DNA of 64,000 nt from Halobacteriovorax sp. (GCA_002720865.1 PBIO01000030.1:212955-276954); one strand, 5' to 3'; shown: positions 36,128 through 45,786, counted from the first letter of the stretch. Made by a program: numbers and translations. The notes: a model not told the origin generated them from the sequence alone.

Positions 36128-38063
36128 AAGCAGTATTCTATTAATAGTATTCCTGGTTTGCTTGAACAACGTATATGCAAATAGTTCATCAACCAAGCAT
36201 CCAGGAATAATTGAATCTTTAGAAGTACTCTTAGACCTCCATAAGAAGCAATTCAAACTTCTTGCTTCAAAGGTGCGTCGAAACCCCAAAGTGTTGTCGA
36301 GTATCTCTAATATAAAAGAGCTAGGACTTCATCCTTTCTTTGTTAGAAGTATTATTTTTCACAGTGACGAAAAATATCTTCGTCTTGCAGGTCAAAATAA
36401 GTGTATTTTCTATTCTCTTTTAGAAAATGACCTCCTAAAGACGGCAGAAGGTAGAATCAAAAACGTTATTGTTAACTTTACGACAACTGATAATAAAAAA
36501 GAATCTGCGATTTTAACTAAAAATGATTTTATTAGCCAGGTTTATAAAAAAGAGTGTCCAACTAAAAAAGAAACCTCTCTTCTTTTCTCGGATGAAAATA
36601 TTAATAGTACTTTAAAAAAAATAGATTTTCCGACACCCGAAAATAAAAAAGACTGTGAAACAATCCTAGAAGACTGGCAAAGAAATCCGTTCACACCTTA
36701 CCTATGCCGAGTTCCAGAGCATATTCAATTAGGTAATATAGCCAGGAAAAAACTTGAAAGAACTGATAACTCCGCTTTTTCAAAGAGAAGGTTTTTTGTA
36801 GAGCTCATAAGAAGATCAGAATTTTTAAAAAAGAAAATCCCTTATTTTGAACGATCTTATCTTAATAATCTCTGTTACGGACTTTCAAATAGCGAGAAGT
36901 TCTGTCGGCCCTACGTATCAGATGACGTTTGGTCTAAAGTGATTAGTGGAGAATTTCCGAATTACTTTCTAGAACCTAAATGTAAAGCAGCTTTAGGTAA
37001 GTCTACCCTAACAAAAACACAGTTAAAATCTTGTGCCTCAAAATTTAAATCCGAACCCAAATATTGTGTAAGTAAAGGAAAGTCCGGACTGCGATCATTT
37101 AGTCCATCACCGAACTGTGATGACATTTCTGATGCACTCATGGTGTCTCAGCTAGAAACAAATTATCATGACTGTCCTGGGTATTTAGATAACGAAGGAA
37201 TGATTAATATTCATAGAATTATTAGTCATCTGGATGGCACTAAACTAAATTCCAGTGCGAAGACTTGTGTCAACGAAGTTAACAATTCTTTTGCCAACTT
37301 ACTATTTGATTACGACTATGAAGAGGGATGGCCATTAAAGCTTTGCTACAATGACAAAATAGAAGACAAAGAAAAGTGCGAACCTTATATTCCTGGCAAT
37401 AATGAAAATGATAAGCTCGCTGAGGGATCAGTAATTTCTCAAATATTACACAAAACGAGAGGTCTCCCTAGTAATCTAAAATGTAGAGTAATTGACCAAA
37501 AGAAGTTTAACCCCAACTTTTTAGAGTTTAAGTCGGGTTGTTATATTATATATGACCCTAATCAATGTACTGTACAATTTTGTCCCAAGAAAATCGTACA
37601 TAACTTAAAAGAAATTAAGGACATTAAGTACGTTGGTAAGCCAGAGTATGACTACTTTGCAACAAGCTTTAAGCGAGAAAAGTTCAGTCTCTCTAATATA
37701 ATAAAAGAAGTATTTAAACTTAAAGAATCTAAAATTAGAAACTTCACAGACCTTATTTATTTTTTAGATAGAAAACCAAGCAACATCGTTCATGGTATAG
37801 GTTGCGCTGAAGATTTAGCCCCTGCTAACTTTAAGAAGATTGGATTAAACCAATGTAGCCCTCTTCCTTTTATTATCGATGGATATATAAAAGAGGGTGG
37901 CCAAGTTCGAATGGTTACCCGACTGGCCGTTGATGATGTTCACTCCCCAAAATTAATTCCTTGGAATTTTATTTTTAATTCTATTGCTAGCTATAAAGTC
38001 CTTCATCCACTAGACACGTGGACTCTTTTTGGAATTCAAGAGTCTTCAGGAGGTTCAAATTAA
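36078..38063 (+). CDS. Large cysteine-rich exported protein of unknown function
   Basis: No family was recognised. The 661-residue product overlaps the iron-sulfur gene by 50 bp; starts at 36078 and 36093 are both in frame and neither has a strong ribosome-binding site. A hydrophobic segment (YKSSILLIVFLVCLNNVYA) acts as a signal peptide or anchor. The mature part has 20 cysteines spread evenly (for example KFCRPY, EPKCKAAL, CTVQFC), an even number consistent with disulfides in the periplasm or outside. It is Lys/Phe/Leu-rich with no low-complexity stretch. It heads a three-gene operon of exported proteins that ends at 40000. Confidence 0.78.
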   Translation: MSKLKMWPLYWPSQFYKSSILLIVFLVCLNNVYANSSSTKHPGIIESLEVLLDLHKKQFKLLASKVRRNPKVLSSISNIKELGLHPFFVRSIIFHSDEKYLRLAGQNKCIFYSLLENDLLKTAEGRIKNVIVNFTTTDNKKESAILTKNDFISQVYKKECPTKKETSLLFSDENINSTLKKIDFPTPENKKDCETILEDWQRNPFTPYLCRVPEHIQLGNIARKKLERTDNSAFSKRRFFVELIRRSEFLKKKIPYFERSYLNNLCYGLSNSEKFCRPYVSDDVWSKVISGEFPNYFLEPKCKAALGKSTLTKTQLKSCASKFKSEPKYCVSKGKSGLRSFSPSPNCDDISDALMVSQLETNYHDCPGYLDNEGMINIHRIISHLDGTKLNSSAKTCVNEVNNSFANLLFDYDYEEGWPLKLCYNDKIEDKEKCEPYIPGNNENDKLAEGSVISQILHKTRGLPSNLKCRVIDQKKFNPNFLEFKSGCYIIYDPNQCTVQFCPKKIVHNLKEIKDIKYVGKPEYDYFATSFKREKFSLSNIIKEVFKLKESKIRNFTDLIYFLDRKPSNIVHGIGCAEDLAPANFKKIGLNQCSPLPFIIDGYIKEGGQVRMVTRLAVDDVHSPKLIPWNFIFNSIASYKVLHPLDTWTLFGIQESSGGSN

Positions 38064-39099
38064 ATTAGTAATTTTAATTGCCCTTTTTTCATCACAAGTT
38101 CTTGGAAAATCAAAGCTACCTGAATTAGCAACAAAACAGGCTATCAATAACCTTAGATTTTTATCTTCGGATGGAAGCTTTACCTATTATCAAAATCGTG
38201 AAGGAAGTTTACTACTCTCAACAAACTATAAGGTTAAGGAAGTATTAAGCTCAAGTCCGGGTACAAACTACCAAGTTATCTCTAGTCCAAAAAGAAAAAA
38301 GCTTATCGTTATCCAACAAGAATCTTTTCATAAGTTCTTAGGAATAAGACAGATGAAGAATATTTACAAAATGGATTTCGGTGGTCAATCGGCGACAAAA
38401 CTGGGGCTTGGAATTAGACCTCGTCTTCATAGCTCAGATGAATGGGTATCTATTTTTCATCCTATTTCGCAGACTATAAATTTTATCAATTTAAAATCTA
38501 GTGCCTTAAAGTTTGATTTAAAAATCAGAAATCCCTTCAACCCTTACTTCGTCCCCGAAGTAATAATGCCTAATAATAATACTATTCTTTACACAGACTT
38601 GAACAAAGACGGACTTCCAGGGGTGCTTTATTACGATAAAATCACGAAGCAAACTAGCGTACTCTACAAGGCCAGCAATTCAGCTACCAAGCTAGAGCTT
38701 TGTTTAAATAAGGAGAATATCTATCTCGGCGAATTTGGTCTTGATAAGCTGTTTTCCGGTAGTGCCATATCTCTCTTAAAGGCTAATGCAATAGACTTTA
38801 GCAAGAGAGAGATCCTATATGAATCCAGGCTTAATGATATCGGGAATATCACTTGTTCGAACTCTCTACTTTTTGTTCAAAACCTAAGTAAACAAAGAAA
38901 TAAACTCGCCTATGAACTTGTGGAACTAAGCCAGGGTACAAAAAGAATTAAGGTTTTGAGTGACATCAACTTTGCGAGTCATTCAATTGATATGGATGGA
39001 GTAATTCTCCTACCTCATCTCGGAAAGTACTATGTTGTTAAAGGTAAATCAGATTATACAAAAAGAGATCTCTTAAAGAAGAGTAAAGTAAATGAATAA
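38059..39099 (+). CDS. Exported beta-propeller-like protein, apparently starting at an ATT codon
   Basis: No family was recognised. I place the start at ATT 38059 because AGGAGG lies five bases upstream and the ATT overlaps the previous stop as ATTAA. The residues from there, (M)KLVILIALFSSQVLGKS, make a normal signal peptide. An in-frame ATG at 38029 lies upstream of that ribosome-binding site and would add MEFKSLQEVQ, a poor start for a signal peptide. The mature protein of about 330 residues has repeated beta blades (SSDGSFTYYQNREGSLLLS, SPKRKKLIVIQQES, NNNTILYTDLNKDGLPGVLYYD) that suggest a six- or seven-bladed propeller. It is the middle gene of the exported-protein operon. Confidence 0.72.
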   Translation: MKLVILIALFSSQVLGKSKLPELATKQAINNLRFLSSDGSFTYYQNREGSLLLSTNYKVKEVLSSSPGTNYQVISSPKRKKLIVIQQESFHKFLGIRQMKNIYKMDFGGQSATKLGLGIRPRLHSSDEWVSIFHPISQTINFINLKSSALKFDLKIRNPFNPYFVPEVIMPNNNTILYTDLNKDGLPGVLYYDKITKQTSVLYKASNSATKLELCLNKENIYLGEFGLDKLFSGSAISLLKANAIDFSKREILYESRLNDIGNITCSNSLLFVQNLSKQRNKLAYELVELSQGTKRIKVLSDINFASHSIDMDGVILLPHLGKYYVVKGKSDYTKRDLLKKSKVNE

Positions 39100-40000
39100 A
39101 GCTATTTATAAATTTTTCGTCATTTTAGTTTTAACTTCAAGCTCAGCTTGGTCTGCGACGAAAGTATTGATGCCTTCAGAAAGATTACCTCGTGAATTAA
39201 TTTACTTAACAGAATCAATCCAAGAGCTACAATTAAAAGACATTGAAAAAACTAGAGACAATGATAAACTTTTTAAAAATCTAGAAGATAAATTTCAGAG
39301 TCTCTCAAAAGAGGAGCTTTATTTTATTAGCAAGTCAGAGATTTACAAAACCGCCCTCGCTTTCAAGCCGCCTCTAAATATAACAGATAAATACTTTCAA
39401 AAATCCATTATTACTGAGGTTGAAGAAAAAATTAAGACTGTTAAATTGAATAGTTTTACTCACTGGTTAATCGCTAGTATTTTAAAAGATTTAAACGATA
39501 TTTTTAATAATCGCGACTTCCCAACTTTTTTTGCCGAAAGAAATAAAGGAATAGTAATCTCTTCAAAGTCGAAGCGCTTACAAAAGAAATTAAACTTCCT
39601 TTTACCTTGGATACAAGGCTTCTTAACGGAAGAGACAGCTTTATTTCAGTATTCCCTTCTTCCCTTAATGAACAAATCCCTTCAAAATATTTCTATTAAG
39701 ATTGATTACCTCTTGCGCCATTCTGCTGCCATTAGTCCTAACTCTAAGTCCCAAGAGAAAATAGTTTATTTTGAAGAGCAATCCATGGAATTAGATAAGT
39801 CTGGAAAACTGGTAACTGTAGAAGATATTTTAGACCCACTTATTGGAAAACTTAAGAACAACAACCTTCCAGTCCCTGTCGACGACTGGATTGGGGATGA
39901 AGATGATTTTGCTAGTGGACTTACCCCAATTGAGATAAACAAAGCCGAGGGTAACTACCAGGCACCAAAAAAACTTCCCGCTCCAGTGGAAGGTTGGTAA
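39092..40000 (+). CDS. Exported protein of unknown function with C-terminal LPxPVxxW motifs
   Basis: No family was recognised. The 302-residue product has a signal peptide (MNKAIYKFFVILVLTSSSAWSA) and a helical, charged body. Its start overlaps the previous stop by 8 bp. Near the C-terminus the motif LPVPVDDWIG (about 260) is repeated as LPAPVEGW at the very end, separated by an acidic stretch (GDEDDF). Such a Trp-ended repeat at a terminus could be a docking motif. The three genes 36078-40000 are tightly coupled, and all three products are exported, so they probably form one envelope complex. Confidence 0.72.
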   Translation: MNKAIYKFFVILVLTSSSAWSATKVLMPSERLPRELIYLTESIQELQLKDIEKTRDNDKLFKNLEDKFQSLSKEELYFISKSEIYKTALAFKPPLNITDKYFQKSIITEVEEKIKTVKLNSFTHWLIASILKDLNDIFNNRDFPTFFAERNKGIVISSKSKRLQKKLNFLLPWIQGFLTEETALFQYSLLPLMNKSLQNISIKIDYLLRHSAAISPNSKSQEKIVYFEEQSMELDKSGKLVTVEDILDPLIGKLKNNNLPVPVDDWIGDEDDFASGLTPIEINKAEGNYQAPKKLPAPVEGW

Positions 40001-40122
40001 ACATCAACAAAAACATAGACTTACATTAAGATTCATACTTCTCTCTATTTAGACCTAGCGCATTTTTTTTGCTATATTTTGCCAGCTAAAGGACCAGAGG
40101 TATCTGAAATTAAAGGATTTTT

Positions 40123-41430
40123 ATGACTCTTTCTAAAAAGCCCTACAAGGGAACGAGAGACTTTTTTCCAGAAGAAAAGCGTATTCGTGATTATATGTTT
40201 TCCAAAATGAAGGAAACGGCACAACTGTTTGCTTATGAATCTTATGACGGTCCCTTACTAGAAGAAGTTGAACTTTATAAAGCTAAGTCAGGAGAAGAGC
40301 TGATCAACGATCAGATCTATAGCTTCAATGATAGAGGGGAAAGGTTTGTTGCCATTCGCCCGGAGATGACTCCCACAGTTGCAAGAATGGTGGCCCAAGT
40401 CCACAGAGAAGTTTCAAAGCCAATCAGATGGTTCTCAATTCCAAATCTTTATCGCTATGAAAGACCTCAAAAGGGTCGCCTAAGAGAGCACTGGCAATTC
40501 AACGTAGATGTGTTTGGGGCCCCTAAAATACTGGGAGAACTCGAAATTATTCAGCTTGGAATAAAACTAATGCAAAGCTTTGGTGCTAACTCAGAGCATT
40601 TTGAAATTCTGATTAACGATAGGGCCATCGTTGACAATGTTTTTAAAGACCTTCTGAACTGTTCAGAAGACGAGTGCTACAAGCTCTACAAACTTGTTGA
40701 TCGCTCTAAAAAACTTGATAAAGAAAAATTTGAAAAGCAAATCGATGAAACTTCACTCACTGAAGAGGCCAAGGAAATTTTCAAAGAGTATCTAAAATTA
40801 AATTCGATAGATTTACTAAATACCTTTATTCAAAAGCACTCCATTCCAAAAGACTCAATTGAACTTATCGGTCTATATGAAAGATTACAGGAGCTAAATC
40901 TAAGTGAGTACGTGGTTTTTGATCCAACGATTGTTAGAGGACTCGACTACTATACCGGAATCGTTTTTGAAATATTTGACAAGAATCCGGAAAATAGAAG
41001 AGCTATTTGCGGAGGGGGAAGCTACGCTAATATATTAAAAATCTTTAATGAACCATCACTTCCTGGTGTGGGATTTGGCTTAGGTGACGTCACACTAAAA
41101 GACTTTCTTATAACCCATAATCTTTTACCTGATTTCACAACACCAACCGTCGATTTAATTTTAACCACCCAAGACGAAGATGGTATTAAACCATTATTAA
41201 GCCTTGCCCATAGTTTAAGATCAGAAAAGATTTCTGTTTTCACTCAGCTTGAGCCATTAAAGATTAAAAAAGTTTTTAGCCTTGCGGAAAAAAAAGGGGC
41301 TAAATTCGCGGCGATCTTAGGAAGTCAGGAAATTGAGAATGGATTGATCCAAATAAAGAATTTATCAACGAAAGATCAAAAAGAATTTAAAATAGATAAT
41401 ATTGAAGATATTAAAGGTTACTTAGCATGA
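40123..41430 (+). CDS. hisS: Histidyl-tRNA synthetase
   Basis: This class II synthetase attaches His to its tRNA. At 435 residues it is of normal length. Motif 1 begins at KGTRDFFPEE (residues about 8-18), motif 2 is LYRYERPQKGRLREHWQFNVDVFG near 109-132, and the HisRS-specific motifs are VRGLDYYTGIVFEIF near 270 and the motif 3 glycines in GVGFGLGDV. The anticodon-binding domain covers about 330-435. The ATG has AAAGGA five bases upstream. The stop overlaps the valS start (ATGA), so the two are translationally coupled. No T-box or other leader is visible upstream. Confidence 0.98.
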   Translation: MTLSKKPYKGTRDFFPEEKRIRDYMFSKMKETAQLFAYESYDGPLLEEVELYKAKSGEELINDQIYSFNDRGERFVAIRPEMTPTVARMVAQVHREVSKPIRWFSIPNLYRYERPQKGRLREHWQFNVDVFGAPKILGELEIIQLGIKLMQSFGANSEHFEILINDRAIVDNVFKDLLNCSEDECYKLYKLVDRSKKLDKEKFEKQIDETSLTEEAKEIFKEYLKLNSIDLLNTFIQKHSIPKDSIELIGLYERLQELNLSEYVVFDPTIVRGLDYYTGIVFEIFDKNPENRRAICGGGSYANILKIFNEPSLPGVGFGLGDVTLKDFLITHNLLPDFTTPTVDLILTTQDEDGIKPLLSLAHSLRSEKISVFTQLEPLKIKKVFSLAEKKGAKFAAILGSQEIENGLIQIKNLSTKDQKEFKIDNIEDIKGYLA

Positions 41431-44081
41431 GTGATATATCGAAAACTTACTCTCCAGAAGATGTTGAAAAGAAGTGGTATAAGACCTGGGAAGAAGGCAA
41501 ATACTTTAAACCTAGGCCTGGAAAACAAAATCAAGGTTATTGCATAATTATGCCACCTCCCAACGTCACTGGTCGACTCCATGCTGGTCACGCACTAGAT
41601 ATAACAACTCAAGATGCTCTTATCAGATTCAAAAGGATGAAAGGCTTTGAAGCTCTCTGGCTTCCGGGTATGGATCATGCCGGTATTGCCACACAAACTA
41701 AAGTTGAAGAATTGATTTTTGAAGAGGAAGGGAAGAAACGTGGGGAATACTCTAGAGAGTATTTTCTTGAGAAAACTTGGAAGTGGGTCGAAGACTACGG
41801 TGGAATTATAGCGCTTCAATCCAAAACAATGGGTGCTAGTCCCGACTGGGATTATTCAATGTTTACAATGGATGAAGGCCCTCACCAAGCTGTAAAAAAA
41901 GCATTTGTAGATTTATATAATGAAGGGCTTATCTATCAATCTGACTATATTGTTAACTGGGACCCGGGACTCCAGTCAGCGATTAGTGATGCTGAAGTTG
42001 AATATCAAGAAGTAAACGGAAATTTTTATCATTTAAATTATCAAGTCAAAGGTTCTGATGAGCTCATTGAAATAGCTACGACAAGACCAGAGACACTTTT
42101 AGGAGACACCGCCGTTTCAGTACATCCAGAGGATGAACGCTTTAAACACTTAATAGGAAAAACTGCAATTGTCCCATTATGTAATAGAGAGGTTCCTATC
42201 CTCGGTGACAATTATGTTGATATGGAAAAAGGAACTGGATGTCTTAAGGTAACTCCTGGTCATGACTTTAATGATTTTGAGATTGGGAAACGCCACAATC
42301 TTCCTATTATTAATATATTGAACAAAGACGGAACTCTTAACGATTACGGTCTTGAGTGGAAAAACCTTTCTTGTAAAGATGCTCGAAAGGCAATAGTAAA
42401 AAAACTTAAAGAGCTTGAAGTTCTCATCGACGTAAAACCTCATCGACATCAGGTTGGACATGGGGATAGATCGAAGACCATTATTGAGCCAATGGTATCA
42501 AAACAATGGTTTCTGAATACTAAAGAGATGGCTAAAGATTCTGTAGAAGCTGTAGAGTCTGACACGACCAAGTTTTATCCAAAAGGCTGGGAAAACACCT
42601 ATTTCTCTTATCAAAGAAACCCAAGGGACTGGTGTATCTCAAGACAACTTTGGTGGGGACATCAAATTCCAGTTTTTAAATGTGATAGCTGTCATCACCA
42701 ATGGGCAAGCGAAGAAGAAAGTCCAAGCTCCTGTGAAAAATGTAACGAAAAAGAGCTTACTCAGGATCCAGACGTTCTCGACACATGGTTTAGTTCAGGT
42801 CTTTGGCCTTTTTCGACTTTAGGGTGGCCAAATAAAGAAAAAATGATCGAAAGAAAATTTGATACCTTTTACCCCACATCAGTTCTCGTTACAGGACACG
42901 ATATAATTTTCTTTTGGGTTGCTAGAATGATGATGATGGGACAAAAGTTCACGGGAACAGTCCCTTTTCACAAAATTTATATACACGCCATTGTTAGAGA
43001 CAAGCTTGGAAGAAAAATGAGCAAATCCCTTAATAACGGTATTGATCCACTGGATATGGTAAAGCAATATGGAGCAGATGCTTTTAGGTTTACTCTTGCT
43101 GCAGGCTCTGGATACAACCGAGGTATCAACTTAGATCCGGAAAGAATTGGCGGGTTCAGAAACTTTGTAAATAAAATTTGGAATGCTTACCGATTTATAG
43201 AGCCCCATTTGGCAAATGCGGGGAAAGTTCTACCTAAAGATCTTGACCATCATGAGCGATGGATCATTGGCGAATTAAATGCTGTTTCAAAAGTCATGAA
43301 CGAGTCTATGGAAGAGTTTAGATATGACGACTCATGTTCAGCAATTTATCAATTTGTGTATGATAAATTTTGTTCATGGTTTATTGAGTTATCAAAAACA
43401 CAGCTAAATGGAGATGACACGGTAGTAAAAGCACAAAGAGCTACGGTACTTCGCTATGTCTTTAGAAAGATTGTTGCCCTGCTTCACCCAATGACTCCTT
43501 TTATAACTGAAGAACTTTGGTCTTTCCTAAAGGATGAAGATGAAGAGTTGTTAATCATTCAAGATTATCCTGAGTTCTCTAAAGAAAATGAACATCTTAA
43601 AGATCAAGATATTATGAATCGGTTTATTGAGACGGTTACAGGAATTAGAAATTTAAGAGCTAGTGTAAACATTAAGCCAAAAGAAGAAGTTCCAGTTGAA
43701 CTATTTACTGATGATGATGAACTACTTAAGTACTATTCTGAGAATCTTCAAAACTTTACAGACCTAGCTAAAGTTGGATCTCTAAAAGTTTCCAGCAAGA
43801 CTGATAAAAGACCTGGGAAGTCTGTTTTCAAAGCAACAACTCATACAGAGATATTTCTTCCTCTTGAAGGTGTTATTGATTTAACGGAACAGATTTCAAG
43901 ACTTGAAAAAGACTTAAAGAAAACTGAGAAAGAATTCTTGAAGTATGACAAGAAACTTAATAATGAAAAATTCATGAATAATGCACCTGATGACGTTAAG
44001 GCTGAAGTCAGAGAGAATGCTAAAGAATTTGAAGAGAAATTAAAGTCGATTAAAGAGAACTTAAAGAACTTTAAATCATAA
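41427..44081 (+). CDS. valS: Valyl-tRNA synthetase
   Basis: This class I synthetase charges tRNA-Val and edits misactivated Thr. The 884-residue length is standard. The HIGH motif is in PPPNVTGRLHAGHAL (near 38-52) and KMSKS in GRKMSKSLNNGIDPLD (near 527). The editing domain has TTRPETLLGDTAVSVHPED (near 213). The C-terminal about 65 residues form the ValRS coiled coil (LTEQISRLEKDLKKTEKEFLKY). A hairpin with a weak T-run at 44110-44134 probably ends the transcript inside the convergent gene. It overlaps that gene's 3' end by 6 bp. Confidence 0.98.
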   Translation: MSDISKTYSPEDVEKKWYKTWEEGKYFKPRPGKQNQGYCIIMPPPNVTGRLHAGHALDITTQDALIRFKRMKGFEALWLPGMDHAGIATQTKVEELIFEEEGKKRGEYSREYFLEKTWKWVEDYGGIIALQSKTMGASPDWDYSMFTMDEGPHQAVKKAFVDLYNEGLIYQSDYIVNWDPGLQSAISDAEVEYQEVNGNFYHLNYQVKGSDELIEIATTRPETLLGDTAVSVHPEDERFKHLIGKTAIVPLCNREVPILGDNYVDMEKGTGCLKVTPGHDFNDFEIGKRHNLPIINILNKDGTLNDYGLEWKNLSCKDARKAIVKKLKELEVLIDVKPHRHQVGHGDRSKTIIEPMVSKQWFLNTKEMAKDSVEAVESDTTKFYPKGWENTYFSYQRNPRDWCISRQLWWGHQIPVFKCDSCHHQWASEEESPSSCEKCNEKELTQDPDVLDTWFSSGLWPFSTLGWPNKEKMIERKFDTFYPTSVLVTGHDIIFFWVARMMMMGQKFTGTVPFHKIYIHAIVRDKLGRKMSKSLNNGIDPLDMVKQYGADAFRFTLAAGSGYNRGINLDPERIGGFRNFVNKIWNAYRFIEPHLANAGKVLPKDLDHHERWIIGELNAVSKVMNESMEEFRYDDSCSAIYQFVYDKFCSWFIELSKTQLNGDDTVVKAQRATVLRYVFRKIVALLHPMTPFITEELWSFLKDEDEELLIIQDYPEFSKENEHLKDQDIMNRFIETVTGIRNLRASVNIKPKEEVPVELFTDDDELLKYYSENLQNFTDLAKVGSLKVSSKTDKRPGKSVFKATTHTEIFLPLEGVIDLTEQISRLEKDLKKTEKEFLKYDKKLNNEKFMNNAPDDVKAEVRENAKEFEEKLKSIKENLKNFKS

Positions 44082-45062
44082 TTCATGTATCTCATGTAAT
44101 ATATTCACTAGCCTATCGACTGTTTCGATAGGCTCATTCTTTTCTTGGCTTATCCATTTCACAGGAATTTCATTATCCATCTCTATTAAAACGGGTGCGT
44201 CCTTAAAGTGCTCCATGAATGATAAATCCGAAGCTCTTTTCACAAAGGTATAAGTACAAACCCCTAGGAAGCTTCCTAAATATGACCAATTTTTATCTGT
44301 AGTTAAAAAACCCACCGAATGCACGAGGTGCTTCAAAAAACTTTCTTCTTTTCCTGTTTTAACTAAGTAAATGTTTTTTTGTTCCAGTGATTTGAAATAG
44401 TCCTTAAGTTCATTGTATTTCTCTTCTCCTTCACTTGGGTCAAACCAAATAACGAAGTACTGTTCCTCAAAGAATCTAAAGAAGTCGTTCCAGAACTCCT
44501 TTTTATTAAGTAGATTCGTAACCTTGATTAGGAAATATGGTGGAAGCTTTAAAAGCTCTTCTGTTTTCTTTGAGGATAATAGCTCTCTCGATTTACTTCC
44601 TTCAATCTTAAGTTCTGATAAGTCTTTCTTCAGGTAGCTTTCAAGTAGTTTTAAATACACCTTGTCTGGTCGATAGCTTTCAAATGGCTCAACTTTATGG
44701 GTGAGCAAAAACTTGTTAATCCCCTTTATATAGCCGATTCTATTCTTCGCTTTAAAAGAAAATCCAACAAAAGCAGATTTAAAGCTATTTTCTAAATCTA
44801 AATAAAGATCAATATTGAATATCTCGTTTTGATTAACGGCAAATTTATGAATCCCAGGTAATGACAACTCAGACTCATTTAAAACATATGTGAATACATC
44901 AAAAGGAAGCGCTTTATAAAATGCCTCTGAATCTTCTGAAATTAAAATATGAATCTGAGATTCTGGATATTCGACTTTTAATTGTAGTAAAAGTGGAAAT
45001 ATTTTTGACACATGCTCTAATTCAGAAGGAGCCCTAATAAGAATTTTGATCAATTCAGCCAT
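44076..45062 (-). CDS. Glycosyltransferase family 9 / ADP-heptose transferase-like protein
   Basis: The 328-residue protein has the layout of GT9 heptosyltransferases: an N-terminal Rossmann-like segment (KILIRAPSELEHVSKIFPLLLQLKVEYPESQIHILIS), AFVGFSFKAKNRIGYIKG near 90, and a C-terminal half with short hydrophobic strands. The usual first-strand RxxxxGDxxxxxP motif is replaced by RAPSELEHVSKIFP, and the nucleotide-binding glycine motif is weak. It may be a divergent or inactive member, as seen in some LPS loci. It overlaps the EI24-like gene's stop by 8 bp and so belongs to a three-gene operon. Substrate unknown. Confidence 0.65.
   Translation of the reverse strand: MAELIKILIRAPSELEHVSKIFPLLLQLKVEYPESQIHILISEDSEAFYKALPFDVFTYVLNESELSLPGIHKFAVNQNEIFNIDLYLDLENSFKSAFVGFSFKAKNRIGYIKGINKFLLTHKVEPFESYRPDKVYLKLLESYLKKDLSELKIEGSKSRELLSSKKTEELLKLPPYFLIKVTNLLNKKEFWNDFFRFFEEQYFVIWFDPSEGEEKYNELKDYFKSLEQKNIYLVKTGKEESFLKHLVHSVGFLTTDKNWSYLGSFLGVCTYTFVKRASDLSFMEHFKDAPVLIEMDNEIPVKWISQEKNEPIETVDRLVNILHEIHEL
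44110..44134 (+). terminator. Terminator-like hairpin for valS, inside the convergent gene
   Basis: AGCCTATCGA-CTGTT-TCGATAGGCT forms a perfect 10-bp stem 28 bp after the valS stop. It is followed by CATTCTTTTCTT, an imperfect T-run. It lies within the coding sequence of the minus-strand GT9-like gene. Confidence 0.65.
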
Positions 45063-45786
45063 TTATAACCATTCTATTTTTAGTAAAAAACACAGTGTAA
45101 TAAATCACAGCAAAGGGAAGCGTAAATAAGTTTATAACAGGAACTGCTACCAATGCTAAAAAAATACACCCAGACAATGAAAAACCTAAAAATAGTTTAC
45201 GGGTACTATTTAAACAATCTCTAAAATGAAGATTATGTCTACTCCAAGTGTAATCAACAAATCCAATGGCAAATAAAAGTGCACTTAATAAAAATGATAC
45301 TGGTGACAAGATCGGAATAAAATTTAAGAGCAAGGCCAGAATTGTCATTAATATGATAAAGGAAATTTTTTTCAGCTCGTTAACGATTGTAAATACAAAT
45401 CTCTTTAAGAGCCTTCCAATTGATTTATCTAAAGACTCCGGAACCTCGCCTAAGAGAATCTTTTCCGTTCGGTTACTAATAATATCGTTAAAGGGTGAAG
45501 CGATGAGGGAGACTATTAAGACAAACGTCCATGAAACAATAAAATACATCACGACTGTAAGAGATGCTGTAATTAGCCAACTAATGACTGAACCAAGTCC
45601 GTCTGAACTAACCTTTCCCTTAACCCAAACATTTATCCAATCAAGTAAGTCTGTGAAAATTAGTTGTCCCAAAAAATAGTATAAAATGATACCAATTAAG
45701 ATCGGTGCAAAACTAAAAAGAAGAACAATCTTATCTTTTTTTAATATTGAGAAAGATTCTCCAAAGCTAGATACCAAGTACTTCAT
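45055..45786 (-). CDS. EI24/CysZ-like integral membrane protein
   Basis: From the ATG at 45786, which overlaps the DUF309 stop as ATGA, the product is about 243 residues. It has about four to six hydrophobic segments. These include VLLFSFAPILIGIILYYFLGQL (about 25-46), VMYFIVSWTFVLIVSLIASPFNDIISN (about 78-105), a pair in FIILMTILALLLNFIPILSPVSFLLSALLFAIG (about 145-180), and CIFLALVAVPVINLFTLPFAVIYYTVFF. The SPFNDIISNRTEKIL region and the ordering of helices fit EI24-domain proteins such as CysZ, a sulfate transporter. No sulfur genes adjoin it, so the substrate is unknown. Confidence 0.7.
   Translation of the reverse strand: MKYLVSSFGESFSILKKDKIVLLFSFAPILIGIILYYFLGQLIFTDLLDWINVWVKGKVSSDGLGSVISWLITASLTVVMYFIVSWTFVLIVSLIASPFNDIISNRTEKILLGEVPESLDKSIGRLLKRFVFTIVNELKKISFIILMTILALLLNFIPILSPVSFLLSALLFAIGFVDYTWSRHNLHFRDCLNSTRKLFLGFSLSGCIFLALVAVPVINLFTLPFAVIYYTVFFTKNRMVING

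Noticed and set aside
40001..40122. T-box or other riboswitch upstream of hisS
   Set aside because: The interval is only 122 bp, AT-rich, and shows no T-box motif or stable stems.
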